DNA of 64,000 nt from Novosphingobium sp. 9U (GCF_902506425.1 NZ_LR732469.1:851704-915703); one strand, 5' to 3'. Shown: positions 17,083 through 25,818, numbered from the stretch's first letter. The notes: generated from the letters alone by a model not told the origin. Translations and numbers: made by a program.

Positions 17083-18239
17083 GCGACGTGTGCATCGTGG
17101 GCATCGGCATCCACAAGTTCGGCCGGACCGATGGCCTGTCGGGCCTCGACCAGGGCGTGCATGCGGTGCGCGAAGCGATGGCGGACGCCGGGATCGACTG
17201 GCGCCAAGTACAATTCGCCTATGGAAGCTCTGACGCCGCGGGCAATCCCGACACCATGGTCGATCGCCTGGGCCTCACCGGCGTGCAGTTCATCAACGTG
17301 CGCAACGGCTGCGCGGCGGGCGGCTCGGCCTTGTTCAGCGCGCAGATGGCGATCAAGTCGGGCGAGTTCGACATCGGCCTTGCCGTCGGCTTCGACAAGC
17401 ATCCACGCGGCGCCTTCAACGCGCTGCCTTCCGAGTACAACCTGCCCGATTGGTACGGCGAAGTGGGCCAGATGGTCACCACCCAGTTCTTCGCCGCCAA
17501 GATCATGCGCTACATGAGCCTGTTCGGCATCTCGCAGACCTCGCTGGGGCGGGTTGCGGAGAAGGCGTTCCGCAATGCCGTCCACGCGCCCCACGCCTGG
17601 CGCCGCGAGCCGGTCTCGCTCGAGGACATCCTGGACGCGCCCTTGGTCAGCGATCCTTACACCAAGTACATGTTCTGCTCGCCCGCCGAGGGCGGTGTTG
17701 CGCTGATCCTCGCCAGCGAGAAGAAGGCGCGTGAACTGGGCAAGCCGCTGATCCGCCTCAAGGCCGCGACCATGCGCACCCGGCCGCCGCACAGCTTCGA
17801 GGTATTCGCGCCGTCGGTGGACGTGGTGGAGGACGACACCCGCCCGCGGCCGACTGCCTCGCGCATCGCTTCGGCGGACGCGTTCAAGGCGTCCGGCATC
17901 GGGCCCGGCGACATCGACGTCGCGCAACTGCAAGACACCGAAGCTGGCGCCGAGATCATGCACATGGCCGAGAACGGCTTTTGCGCCGACGGCGAGCAGG
18001 AGCAGTGGCTGGCGGAAGGCCGCACCGAGATCGGCGGCGCGCTGCCGGTCAACACCGACGGCGGCTGCCTCGCCTGCGGCGAGCCGATCGGCGCCTCCGG
18101 CTTGCGCCAGGTCTACGAGAACGTGGTGCAGCTGCGCGGACATGGCGGCGGCCGTCAGGTGCCGGGCGGTCCCCGGACCGCCTACAGCCACGTCTATGGT
18201 GCGCCGGGCGTCTCTGCCGTCACGATACTGGAACGCTGA
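17079..18239 (+). CDS. Thiolase-fold lipid-transfer-type protein (possible aldolase)
   Basis: Thiolase-superfamily protein of 386 aa, closest in style to SCP2-thiolase/lipid-transfer proteins. The N-terminal nucleophile position is kept as C78 (NGCAAGGS). The C-terminal GHP motif that carries a catalytic His in thiolases reads GEP (G334-E335-P336), and the H-D motif of SCP2-type enzymes reads QDTE at 285-288. Ltp2-type relatives partnered by DUF35 in steroid side-chain degradation are retro-aldolases rather than thiolases. Coupling to the DUF35 gene makes that alternative plausible here. Which carbon-carbon bond it cleaves is not known. Confidence 0.87.
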   Translation: MSDVCIVGIGIHKFGRTDGLSGLDQGVHAVREAMADAGIDWRQVQFAYGSSDAAGNPDTMVDRLGLTGVQFINVRNGCAAGGSALFSAQMAIKSGEFDIGLAVGFDKHPRGAFNALPSEYNLPDWYGEVGQMVTTQFFAAKIMRYMSLFGISQTSLGRVAEKAFRNAVHAPHAWRREPVSLEDILDAPLVSDPYTKYMFCSPAEGGVALILASEKKARELGKPLIRLKAATMRTRPPHSFEVFAPSVDVVEDDTRPRPTASRIASADAFKASGIGPGDIDVAQLQDTEAGAEIMHMAENGFCADGEQEQWLAEGRTEIGGALPVNTDGGCLACGEPIGASGLRQVYENVVQLRGHGGGRQVPGGPRTAYSHVYGAPGVSAVTILER

Positions 18240-18245
18240 AAGCCC

Positions 18246-19454
18246 ATGGATATCGAACTTTCCCCACAGGATGCCGCCTTTCGTGACGAGGTGCGCACGT
18301 TCCTGCGGGATCATCTGCCCGCGGAGGTGAAGGCCGGCGGGGCCGCGACACCGTCGGTCTTCGTCGAGCCCGAGATCGGCCAGGCTTGGAACGCCGTGCT
18401 GAACAAGCAGGGCTGGCTGGGTTACCAATGGCCGGCCGCGCATGGCGGCACCGGCTGGACGCCGATCCAGCGCTACCTGTTCGAGAAGGAATGCGCCCTT
18501 GCCGGTGCGCCCAACCTGACGGTGCTGGGACTGAAGTTGCTCGCCCCGGTGATCTACACCTTCGGTACGGAGCAGCAGAAGAGCCACTACCTGCCGCGCA
18601 TCCTCAGCGGCGAGGATTACTGGTGCCAGGGCTTCTCCGAGCCGGGTTCGGGATCGGACCTTGCCAGCCTGGCCACCCGCGCGGTGCGGCAGGGTGACCA
18701 CTACGTCGTCAACGGCTCCAAGATCTGGACCACCCACGCGCATCACGCCACGGGCATGTTCACCCTGGTGCGCACGAACCCCGAGGTGAAGAAGCAGGCG
18801 GGCATCTCTTTCCTGCTGATCGATCTGGCGAGCCCCGGCGTCTCTGTGCGTCCGATCCTGACTTCGGCCGGCGATCATGAGGTCAACCAGGTTTTCCTGG
18901 AAGACGTCGTCGTGCCGGCCGAGAACCTGGTGGGCGAGGAAGGGCAGGGCTGGACGATCGCCAAGTTCCTGCTGGAGAACGAGCGCGGCGGTTCGTGTCA
19001 CGCGCCCAAGCTCGGCTACGATCTCGACCAGATCGAAGAGGCTGCGACCGACGAAAGCGACGGGCGCGGCGGCAGGCTGGCTGACCAGGTCGACTGGAAA
19101 CGGCGCGTGGCGCAGACGCGGCTCTCGGTGAATGCGCTGGAGATGATCGAATTGAAGATCATCTCGGAGGTCGCCAAGGGGCGCCCGCCCGGGCCACAGA
19201 CCTCGCTCACCAAGCTGCTTGCCTCCAACTTGCGCCAGGAGATCGACCTGCTGGCGGTAGACCTCTATGGCCCTGCCGGTTTGCAGCTGGAGACCGAGCG
19301 ACCGCTCTATGGCGACAATGCGCCGGCGGCAGTGCACTCCAAGGGCGCGCAAGTCGCGGCGGCGCGCTATCTGAACAGCAGAGCCTGGACGATCTTTGGC
19401 GGCACCAACGAAGTCCAGAGCACCATCATAGCCAAGTCGGTGCTGGGCCTTTGA
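18246..19454 (+). CDS. Acyl-CoA dehydrogenase
   Basis: FAD-dependent acyl-CoA dehydrogenase of 402 aa that should introduce a 2,3-double bond into an acyl-CoA. The N-terminal domain starts DIELSPQDAAFRDEVRTFL; the middle domain has the FAD-contact motif CQGFSEPGSGSDLAS and KIWTTHA; the C-terminal domain ends RAWTIFGGTNEVQSTIIAKSVLGL, including the GGTNE motif. It starts 6 bp after the thiolase-fold gene in the same operon. It resembles FadE-type enzymes of side-chain degradation and may act alone or with the shorter ACAD at 12838. Confidence 0.93.
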   Translation: MDIELSPQDAAFRDEVRTFLRDHLPAEVKAGGAATPSVFVEPEIGQAWNAVLNKQGWLGYQWPAAHGGTGWTPIQRYLFEKECALAGAPNLTVLGLKLLAPVIYTFGTEQQKSHYLPRILSGEDYWCQGFSEPGSGSDLASLATRAVRQGDHYVVNGSKIWTTHAHHATGMFTLVRTNPEVKKQAGISFLLIDLASPGVSVRPILTSAGDHEVNQVFLEDVVVPAENLVGEEGQGWTIAKFLLENERGGSCHAPKLGYDLDQIEEAATDESDGRGGRLADQVDWKRRVAQTRLSVNALEMIELKIISEVAKGRPPGPQTSLTKLLASNLRQEIDLLAVDLYGPAGLQLETERPLYGDNAPAAVHSKGAQVAAARYLNSRAWTIFGGTNEVQSTIIAKSVLGL

Positions 19455-19500
19455 CGGCCCAATACTCCGACGGCCGGCGCGATAACGAGAGGAATGCCCG

Positions 19501-20490
19501 ATGCAGCTGAACCGCGAGGCGCTGACCCGCGCTTACCGGCAGATGAAGCTGATCCGCGAATTCGAGGAACGGCTCCACGAGGAGATCCAGACCGGTGAGA
19601 TCGCCGGCTTCACCCACCTCTACTGCGGCCAGGAAGCCGTCGCGGTGGGTGTCTGCGAGCACCTGACCGGTCGTGACAAGATCGTCTCCACCCACCGCGG
19701 CCACGGTCACTGCCTGGCGAAGGGCTGCGATGTCGACGGCATGATGAAGGAGATCTGGGGCAGCCAGGAAGGCTTATGCAACGGCAAGGGCGGCTCGATG
19801 CACATCGCCGACATCGACAAGGGCATGCTGGGCGCCAACGGCATCGTCGGCGCCGGCGCGCCGATCGCGGTGGGCGCGGCGCTCTCCAACAAGATCGACG
19901 GGCCGGACGCGGACGGCAAGCTGGCGGTGGCGATCGCGTTCTCGGGCGATGGCGCCTGCAACCAGGGCACGACCTTCGAGGCGATGAACCTGGCTGTCGT
20001 CACCAAGGCCCCGGCGATCTTCGTCTTCGAGAACAACCACTATTCCGAGCATACCGGCGTCGACTATGCGGTGGGCACCACGCGCGACATCGCCAGCCGC
20101 GCCGAGGCATTCGGCATGAAGGTCTGGCGCGCCGACGGCACAGACTTCTTCGCGGTGCACGACACTTTCCGCGAAGTGCTCGAATACGTGCGCACGCCCG
20201 GCAACGGCCCCGCCGCCGTCGAGTTCGACACCGAGCGCTTCTTCGGCCACTTCGAGGGCGATCCCCAGCGCTACCGCGGCGAGGGCGAGCTCGATCGGCT
20301 GCGGGCGGAGCGGGATTGCATCAAGATCTTCCGCGCCAAGGTGAGCGGTGCCAAGCTGCTCGAAGAACCCGATCTCGATGGGATCGACGCCGAAGCCCTC
20401 AGCGCCATCGAGAACGCTGTCGCCGCCTCGCGCGCGGCGGCTCGCCCGGCGCCCGAGAACGTCCTCGACAACGTCTACATCAGCTACTGA
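19501..20490 (+). CDS. Thiamine-pyrophosphate-dependent 2-oxoacid dehydrogenase E1 alpha subunit
   Basis: E1 alpha of a 2-oxoacid (pyruvate/acetoin/branched-chain type) dehydrogenase complex, 329 aa. The thiamine diphosphate motif runs from GDG at 149-151 to NN at 178-179 (SGDGACNQGTTFEAMN...FVFENNHYSEHT). The phosphorylation-loop-like segment with the HRGHGH histidines (around 65-70) is present. It decarboxylates a 2-oxoacid or diketone substrate together with E1 beta, which follows after 17 bp. Length and motifs fit the acetoin-dehydrogenase-like group, but context suggests a role in an acyl degradation pathway. Confidence 0.93.
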   Translation: MQLNREALTRAYRQMKLIREFEERLHEEIQTGEIAGFTHLYCGQEAVAVGVCEHLTGRDKIVSTHRGHGHCLAKGCDVDGMMKEIWGSQEGLCNGKGGSMHIADIDKGMLGANGIVGAGAPIAVGAALSNKIDGPDADGKLAVAIAFSGDGACNQGTTFEAMNLAVVTKAPAIFVFENNHYSEHTGVDYAVGTTRDIASRAEAFGMKVWRADGTDFFAVHDTFREVLEYVRTPGNGPAAVEFDTERFFGHFEGDPQRYRGEGELDRLRAERDCIKIFRAKVSGAKLLEEPDLDGIDAEALSAIENAVAASRAAARPAPENVLDNVYISY

Positions 20491-20507
20491 CGGCAGGAGC
20501 GAAGCAC

Positions 20508-21521
20508 ATGGCAAAGATGATGTATCGCGACGCCATCCGGACCACGATCTTCCAGGAGATGCAGCGCGACGACCGAGTGGTCGTGCTGGGCGAGGACGTC
20601 GTCGGCGGCAATGGTACCGCCGGCGGCCCCGAGGCGATCGGCGGAATCTGGTCCACCTCTGTCGGGCTCTACGATGCGTTCGGTCCAGACCGCGTGATCG
20701 ACACGCCGATTAGCGAAAGCGCGATCATGGGCGCGGCCGGCGGCCTGGCGCTCGCCGGTAAGCGGCCGGTGGCGGAGATCATGTTCGCCGACTTCATCGG
20801 CGTGTGCATGGACCAGCTGTGGAACCAGATCGCCAAGTTCCGCTACATGTTCGGCGGCAAGTCGATCTGCCCGGCGGTGATCCGCATGCCTTGCGGCGCC
20901 GGTTACAACGCGGCCGCGCAGCACAGCCAGATGATCAGCCAGTTCGTCACCAACATGCCCGGCATCAAGGTGGTCATGCCTGCGACCCCTGCCGACGCCT
21001 GCGGCCTGCTGCGCCAGGCGATCCGCGACGATGATCCGGTGGTCTTCCTGGAGCACAAGTTCCTTTACGCGATGAGCGGCGAAGTGCCGGATGACCCGGA
21101 CTTCGTGATCCCGTTCGGCCACGCTCGCCTTGCCCGCGCCGGGCAGGACGTGACGATCGTCGCCTCGGGCATGATGGTCAGCTATGCCGAGACCGCCGCG
21201 GACGATCTGGCACAGGACGGCGTCGGTTGCGACGTCATCGATCTGCGCACCACGTCTCCGCTGGACGAGGAAGCGATCCTGGACTCGGTCGAAGTGACCG
21301 GCCGCCTGGTGGTGGTCGACGAAGCACCGCCTCGCTGCTCGCTGGCGACCGACATCTCCGCGCTGGTGGCGCAAAAGGCGTTCGCCAGCCTCAAAGCGCC
21401 GATCGAGATGGTGACGCCGCCGCACACGCCGGTGCCCTTCGCCCGCGAGCTCGAGAGCGCCTACTTGCCCAGTCCTGCGAAGATCGCGGCGGCCGTGCGC
21501 AAGTCGCTCGAATACCGGTGA
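20508..21521 (+). CDS. 2-oxoacid dehydrogenase E1 beta subunit
   Basis: Transketolase-like pyrimidine-binding and C-terminal domains in 337 aa: MMYRDAIRTTIFQEMQRD at the start, GEDVVGGNGTAGG, the conserved DTPISESAIMGAAGGLAL segment that contacts thiamine, and the C-terminal CDVIDLRTTSPLDEEAIL. It forms the alpha2beta2 E1 with the preceding gene. GGCAGGAGCG precedes the ATG at 20508; the frame is open further upstream but overlaps E1 alpha out of frame and is not coding there. The E2 gene follows 13 bp downstream. Confidence 0.94.
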   Translation: MAKMMYRDAIRTTIFQEMQRDDRVVVLGEDVVGGNGTAGGPEAIGGIWSTSVGLYDAFGPDRVIDTPISESAIMGAAGGLALAGKRPVAEIMFADFIGVCMDQLWNQIAKFRYMFGGKSICPAVIRMPCGAGYNAAAQHSQMISQFVTNMPGIKVVMPATPADACGLLRQAIRDDDPVVFLEHKFLYAMSGEVPDDPDFVIPFGHARLARAGQDVTIVASGMMVSYAETAADDLAQDGVGCDVIDLRTTSPLDEEAILDSVEVTGRLVVVDEAPPRCSLATDISALVAQKAFASLKAPIEMVTPPHTPVPFARELESAYLPSPAKIAAAVRKSLEYR

Positions 21522-21534
21522 GGAGGGCGCAGCC

Positions 21535-22968
21535 ATGAGCCGCATCCGCGCATTCACCATGCCCAAGTGGGGCATCGAGATGACCGAAGGCACGATCGCC
21601 GACTGGACCGTGAAGGAGGGCGACAGCTTCAAGCGTGGGCAGACGCTGTGCCTGATCGAGACCGCCAAGATCACCAACGAAGTCGACGCCGAATACGACG
21701 CCACCGTGCGCCGCATCCTGGTGTCCGGCGGCAGCGAGGCTGAGCCGGTCGGTGCGCTCCTCGCCGTGTTCGACGAAGGCGACCACTCGGAGGCGGAGAT
21801 CGATGCTTTTGTTGCGTCGTTCAAGCCGGCGGAGGGCGGTATTGCCAAGGGTGCCGCCAGCGCCAAGGCGGCGGCGCAGGAGGATGCCGAGAGCGCGCCT
21901 GCGCCGTCTCCCGAGAAGCCTCGCACCCGCATCGCGACGAACCGTCCGATCAGCCCCGAAGCCTTGCGCCTGGCAGAGGAAGAGGGCGTCGACATCGCGG
22001 CAATCGAAGGATCTGGCCGTCAGGGCCGCATTACGCACCAGGATGTAATCAAGGCGCTGCGCGGTCCGGCGAGCAGTGCGCCTAAGGGTGTGCTGACGCT
22101 CGACGCAGAGGACATAAAGGTCTTCGCCTCGCCGCTGGCGCGCCGCCTGGCCGGGCTGCATGGCATTGCCCTCGGCGAGCTGACCGGCACCGGACCGCGC
22201 GGCCGCATCTCCAAGGCGGACGTGCTTGCGCTGGTCCCCAAGCCCACCAGCACGGCGGTGACTGCGGCCTTCGTCGCGGGCGAGAACCGGCCGGAGATCG
22301 TGCCCTTCGACCGCGTTCGCAAGGTAGTCGCGCAGCGACTGACTCAGGCCAAGCAGGAGCTGCCGCACTTCTACCTGCGCATGTCTGCCAGCGCCGATGC
22401 GCTGCTGGAGATGCGCAAGACCGCCAATCTGGTGCTCGGCTGCAAGGCATCGGTGAACGACTGGATCGTCAAGGCGAGCGCCATGGCGCTCAGCCGCCAT
22501 CCTGACGTGAACGTGCAGGTGCATGGGGAACAGATACACCGCTTCCCCCATGCCGACGTGTCGATCGCAGTCGCCAGTCCCAAGGGCCTGGTCACGCCGG
22601 TGGTGCGCCAGGCCAACCTGATGCGCATCGACCAGATCGCCGCCGAGACGCGCCGCCTGATCGACAAGGCGCAGGGCAAGGGTCTCAGCATGACGGACAT
22701 GGAGGGCGGCACCTTCTCCGTGTCGAACCTAGGCATGTTCGGGATCGAGAACTTCGATGCCATCATCAACCCGCCGCAAGGCGCGATCCTGGCGGTGGGT
22801 GCTGCGCTGCGCCAGCCGGTCGAGACGGCAATGGGCGGGGTGGCGTTCGAGACGCGCATCTCGTTCACGCTCTCGGTCGATCATCGCGCGATCGACGGTG
22901 CTGCCGGTGCGCAGTTCCTGCAGACCCTGAAGTCATTGATCGAAGAGCCCGCCGGTCTCTTCGCCTGA
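21535..22968 (+). CDS. Dihydrolipoamide acyltransferase (E2) with two subunit-binding domains
   Basis: E2 component of 477 aa. Order of domains: one lipoyl domain (1-85) with lipoyl-lysine K45 in IETAKI; an Ala-rich linker; a peripheral subunit-binding domain at about 139-173 (ISPEALRLAEEEGVD...GRQGRI); a second one at about 197-233 (FASPLARRLAGLHGI...GPRGRI); then the catalytic acyltransferase domain with H450 and D454 in DHRAIDG. Most bacterial E2 proteins have one subunit-binding domain. No E3 (dihydrolipoamide dehydrogenase) gene is in the window, so a genomic E3 must be shared. The acyl group transferred is not known. Confidence 0.93.
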   Translation: MSRIRAFTMPKWGIEMTEGTIADWTVKEGDSFKRGQTLCLIETAKITNEVDAEYDATVRRILVSGGSEAEPVGALLAVFDEGDHSEAEIDAFVASFKPAEGGIAKGAASAKAAAQEDAESAPAPSPEKPRTRIATNRPISPEALRLAEEEGVDIAAIEGSGRQGRITHQDVIKALRGPASSAPKGVLTLDAEDIKVFASPLARRLAGLHGIALGELTGTGPRGRISKADVLALVPKPTSTAVTAAFVAGENRPEIVPFDRVRKVVAQRLTQAKQELPHFYLRMSASADALLEMRKTANLVLGCKASVNDWIVKASAMALSRHPDVNVQVHGEQIHRFPHADVSIAVASPKGLVTPVVRQANLMRIDQIAAETRRLIDKAQGKGLSMTDMEGGTFSVSNLGMFGIENFDAIINPPQGAILAVGAALRQPVETAMGGVAFETRISFTLSVDHRAIDGAAGAQFLQTLKSLIEEPAGLFA

Positions 22969-22977
22969 GGAAACGTC

Positions 22978-23535
22978 ATGACCGACCAAGCATACAGCGA
23001 CCTGCGGCCAGGCCCGCTCAAGAACCTGGGCGACGTGATCCAGCTCGCCTTCTTCCCGACCGACTTCGATGCCACCATGAAGTACTGGATCGAGACGGTG
23101 GGCGTCGGCCCGTTCTTCGTGCTCAACGACGTCCGGCTCGATGACATGAAGTACAAAGGCGAGCCGACCGATGCCACGTTCACGATGGCGATCGGCTACT
23201 GGGGCGACATCCAGATCGAGCTGATCAAGACGGACAGCGACGCACCCTCTCTCTATGCCGGTGAATACGCGGTGCGGGACCGTCTGCATCACGTCTGCGT
23301 GTTCGTGGAATCCATTGCCGAGGCGCGAGAAGCTTGCGCAGCAGCGGGCGCCGAGATCGTCGTCGAGGGCAAGGTCGGTCCGGACGGCGCAGTGATCTAC
23401 GTCGATCCGGGGCAGGGGCCGGGCCACGTCATCGAGTACCTGCAGCCGATGGCGGGATCGGAAGGGCTGTTCCAGATGATGAAGGATGCCGCTCGCGATT
23501 GGGACGGCTCCGATCCGGTCCGGGTGCTGCAGTGA
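22978..23535 (+). CDS. VOC family protein
   Basis: A 185-aa vicinal-oxygen-chelate protein with two repeated modules: an N-terminal module starting NLGDVIQLAFFPTDFDATMKYW and a second with LHHVCVFVESIAEA, ending GPGHVIEYLQ with the Glu ligand. It resembles methylmalonyl-CoA-epimerase-like and bleomycin-resistance-like members. It follows the E2 gene after 9 bp, and its stop overlaps the next ACAD start (TGATG), so it is translationally coupled to that dehydrogenase. Probably an isomerase or lyase acting on an acyl intermediate; function not established. Confidence 0.83.
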   Translation: MTDQAYSDLRPGPLKNLGDVIQLAFFPTDFDATMKYWIETVGVGPFFVLNDVRLDDMKYKGEPTDATFTMAIGYWGDIQIELIKTDSDAPSLYAGEYAVRDRLHHVCVFVESIAEAREACAAAGAEIVVEGKVGPDGAVIYVDPGQGPGHVIEYLQPMAGSEGLFQMMKDAARDWDGSDPVRVLQ

Positions 23536-24734
23536 TGACCGACGTGTCCGCTCGCGCCCACGAGATCGCCTGCAAGGTCGAGGCCTTCGTGCGCGAGACG
23601 ATCGTGCCATTCGAAAAGGACGCCCGCCGCGACCATCACGGTGCCCCCACTGACGAGCTGGTGATGGAGATGCGCGCGCTAGCCCGGAGCGCCGGCGTGC
23701 TCACCCCGCACATCCTGGATGACGGTTCGCACCTCACCCAACGCGAGACCGCGGTCGTGCTGATCAAGTCGGGCCTGTCGCCGCTAGGGCCGCTCGCCTG
23801 CAATACGATGGCTCCGGACGAGGGCAACATGTACCTCATCGGCCATGTCGGCTCGTCCGAGTTGAAGGAGCGTTTCCTCAAGCCCCTGGTCGAGGGCAAG
23901 GGCCGCTCCGCCTTTTTCATGACCGAACCGGCCGATTGGGGCGGCGCCGGCTCGGACCCGTCGATGATGAAGACGACGTGCCGCAAGGACGGCAACCAGT
24001 GGGTCATCAACGGGCGCAAGACCTTCATCACCGGCGCGCAAGGGGCGATGGTCGGCATCGTGATGGCCGCCTCCGACGAAGAGGACACGCGCGGCGGCGC
24101 CTGCATGTTCCTGGTCGACCTGCCCGACGATGCGATCCGGATCGACGAAGTTCCCAACACCATCGACACCTCTATGCCGGGCGGCCACGCCACCCTGACG
24201 ATCGAGAACCTGCGGGTGCCCGCCTCGCAGATGCTGGGCGAGCCGGGCGAGGGCTTCCGCTATGCGCAGATCCGCCTTTCTCCCGCCCGCCTGTCTCACT
24301 GCATGCGCTGGCTGGGCGGCTGCATCCGCGCGCACGAGATCGCGGTGGACTATGCTTGCCGCCGCCAGGCCTTCGGCAAGACGCTGATCGACCACGAGGG
24401 CGTCGGCTTCATGCTCGCCGAGAACCGCATCCTGATCCAGCAGTGCGAGCTGATGATCGACTGGTGTGCGGGCGTGCTGGACAGCGGCTCACTGGGCACG
24501 GTCGAAAGCTCGATGGCCAAGGTCTCGGTCAGCGAAGCGCTGATGAAGATCGCCGACAATTGCGTGCAGGTCATGGGTGGCACCGGCGTCACCGAGCGCA
24601 CGATCGTGGAGCAGATGTTCCGCGAGATCCGGGCTTTCCGCATCTATGATGGACCGACCGAGGTCCACAAGTGGTCGCTCGCCAAGAAGATCAAGCGCGA
24701 GTGGAAGCACGCGCAAGACGCCAAGGCGGGCTGA
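23535..24734 (+). CDS. ACAD10/11-type acyl-CoA dehydrogenase-like protein (LvaC-like)
   Basis: Acyl-CoA dehydrogenase of 399 aa with features of the ACAD10/11 subgroup: APDEGNM at 93-99 in the segment equivalent to APDTGNM, MTEPADWGGAGSDP, INGRKTFITGA, and YDGPTEVHKWSLAKKI at the end. It is followed after 4 bp by an APH-type kinase. In animal ACAD10/11 and in the bacterial levulinate pathway (LvaA kinase plus LvaC), such a pair phosphorylates a 4-hydroxyacyl-CoA and then isomerises it to the 3-hydroxyacyl-CoA. The same chemistry is likely here; the chain length is unknown. Confidence 0.88.
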   Translation: MTDVSARAHEIACKVEAFVRETIVPFEKDARRDHHGAPTDELVMEMRALARSAGVLTPHILDDGSHLTQRETAVVLIKSGLSPLGPLACNTMAPDEGNMYLIGHVGSSELKERFLKPLVEGKGRSAFFMTEPADWGGAGSDPSMMKTTCRKDGNQWVINGRKTFITGAQGAMVGIVMAASDEEDTRGGACMFLVDLPDDAIRIDEVPNTIDTSMPGGHATLTIENLRVPASQMLGEPGEGFRYAQIRLSPARLSHCMRWLGGCIRAHEIAVDYACRRQAFGKTLIDHEGVGFMLAENRILIQQCELMIDWCAGVLDSGSLGTVESSMAKVSVSEALMKIADNCVQVMGGTGVTERTIVEQMFREIRAFRIYDGPTEVHKWSLAKKIKREWKHAQDAKAG

Positions 24735-24738
24735 CGCG

Positions 24739-25818
24739 ATGAGCACCGATCTGGCCGCAGACAACTCGGGCACCGTCCCCGTGCGCGAGGGCTATGGCTT
24801 CGACGAAGCCGCGCTCGCACGTTGGATGGCGGCGAATGTCGACGGCTTTGCCGGCCCCATGCGCGTGGAGCAGTTCAAGGGCGGGCAGTCCAACCCGACG
24901 TATCGTCTCTCCACGCCGTCTGCGAGCTATGTCCTGCGGCGCAAGCCTCCCGGTGAGCTGCTGCCGGGTGCCCATGCCGTCGATCGCGAGGCGCGGGTGC
25001 AGATGGCGCTGGGAGCCGCAGGCTTCCCCGTGGCGCGCATCCATGGCCTGTGCACCGACGACGCGGTGATCGGCACCTGGTTCTACGTGATGGACATGGT
25101 CGAAGGCCGCATCTTCTGGGATGCCACCTTCCCCGGCGTGAGTCGCGAGGAACGTCCGGCCTACTTTGATGCCATGAATGTGACCATGGCTGCGCTCCAC
25201 CGCATCGATCCCGCTGCCGCCAGGCTGGAGAGCTTCGGCAAGCCCGGCAGCTACTTCGCACGCCAGATCGGCCGTTGGACGAAGCAGTACCATTCCGACG
25301 AACTGGCGGGCCGCAATCCCGACATGGACTCACTGGTCGAGGCGTTGCCGGCGTTCATCCCTGCTGAGGACGAGACTGCGGTGATCCATGGCGATTGCCG
25401 CTGCGACAACATGATCTTCCATCCCAGCGAGCCGCGGGTTCTGGCCGTGCTCGACTGGGAGTTGTCGACTCTGGGCAATCCCCTGGCGGATTTCACGTAC
25501 CATGCTCTGATGTACCGCATGGATCCGGCCATCGTACCGGGCCTGCAAGGGGCGGACCTGCAGGCGCTCGGCATCCCGACCGAGCAGGACTATGTCGCCA
25601 GCTACTGCAGGCGAACGGGCCGGGATGGCATCCCCGACTACGAGTTCTATGTGGCGTTCAACTTGTTCCGCCTTGCCGCGATCTTCCACGGCATCAAGGG
25701 GCGCGTGCTGCGTGGCAACGCCGCCAACGCCCAAGCCGCCACACGCGCGCAAAGCTTTCCCGTGCTCGCCCGCATGGCTTTGGAGAGCCTCACGCGCCTC
25801 CGCGAGTCCCCCACTTAG
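24739..25818 (+). CDS. APH-type phosphotransferase (LvaA / ACAD10-11 kinase-like)
   Basis: Aminoglycoside-phosphotransferase-fold kinase of 359 aa. The catalytic loop is HGDCRCDN starting at H217 (catalytic D219), and the metal-binding motif is D239-W-E. The N-terminal phosphate-loop region GGQSNPTYRL and the EGRIFWD segment are typical of the ACAD10/11 kinase family. It probably phosphorylates the hydroxyl of a 4-hydroxyacyl-CoA so that the preceding ACAD-like enzyme can eliminate phosphate. An antibiotic-resistance role is unlikely given this context. ATG at 24739 is 4 bp after the ACAD stop. Last gene of the operon starting at 16687. Confidence 0.9.
   Translation: MSTDLAADNSGTVPVREGYGFDEAALARWMAANVDGFAGPMRVEQFKGGQSNPTYRLSTPSASYVLRRKPPGELLPGAHAVDREARVQMALGAAGFPVARIHGLCTDDAVIGTWFYVMDMVEGRIFWDATFPGVSREERPAYFDAMNVTMAALHRIDPAAARLESFGKPGSYFARQIGRWTKQYHSDELAGRNPDMDSLVEALPAFIPAEDETAVIHGDCRCDNMIFHPSEPRVLAVLDWELSTLGNPLADFTYHALMYRMDPAIVPGLQGADLQALGIPTEQDYVASYCRRTGRDGIPDYEFYVAFNLFRLAAIFHGIKGRVLRGNAANAQAATRAQSFPVLARMALESLTRLRESPT

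Noticed and set aside
16914..19352. Very long open frame antisense to the DUF35, thiolase and ACAD genes
   Set aside because: It is the complement of genes with clear catalytic and cofactor motifs; the antisense product is Arg/Asp/Val-rich with no recognisable domain, as expected for high-GC shadow frames.
24739..25818. Aminoglycoside resistance gene
   Set aside because: The APH fold is real, but coupling with an ACAD10/11-type enzyme indicates an acyl-CoA pathway kinase rather than antibiotic resistance.
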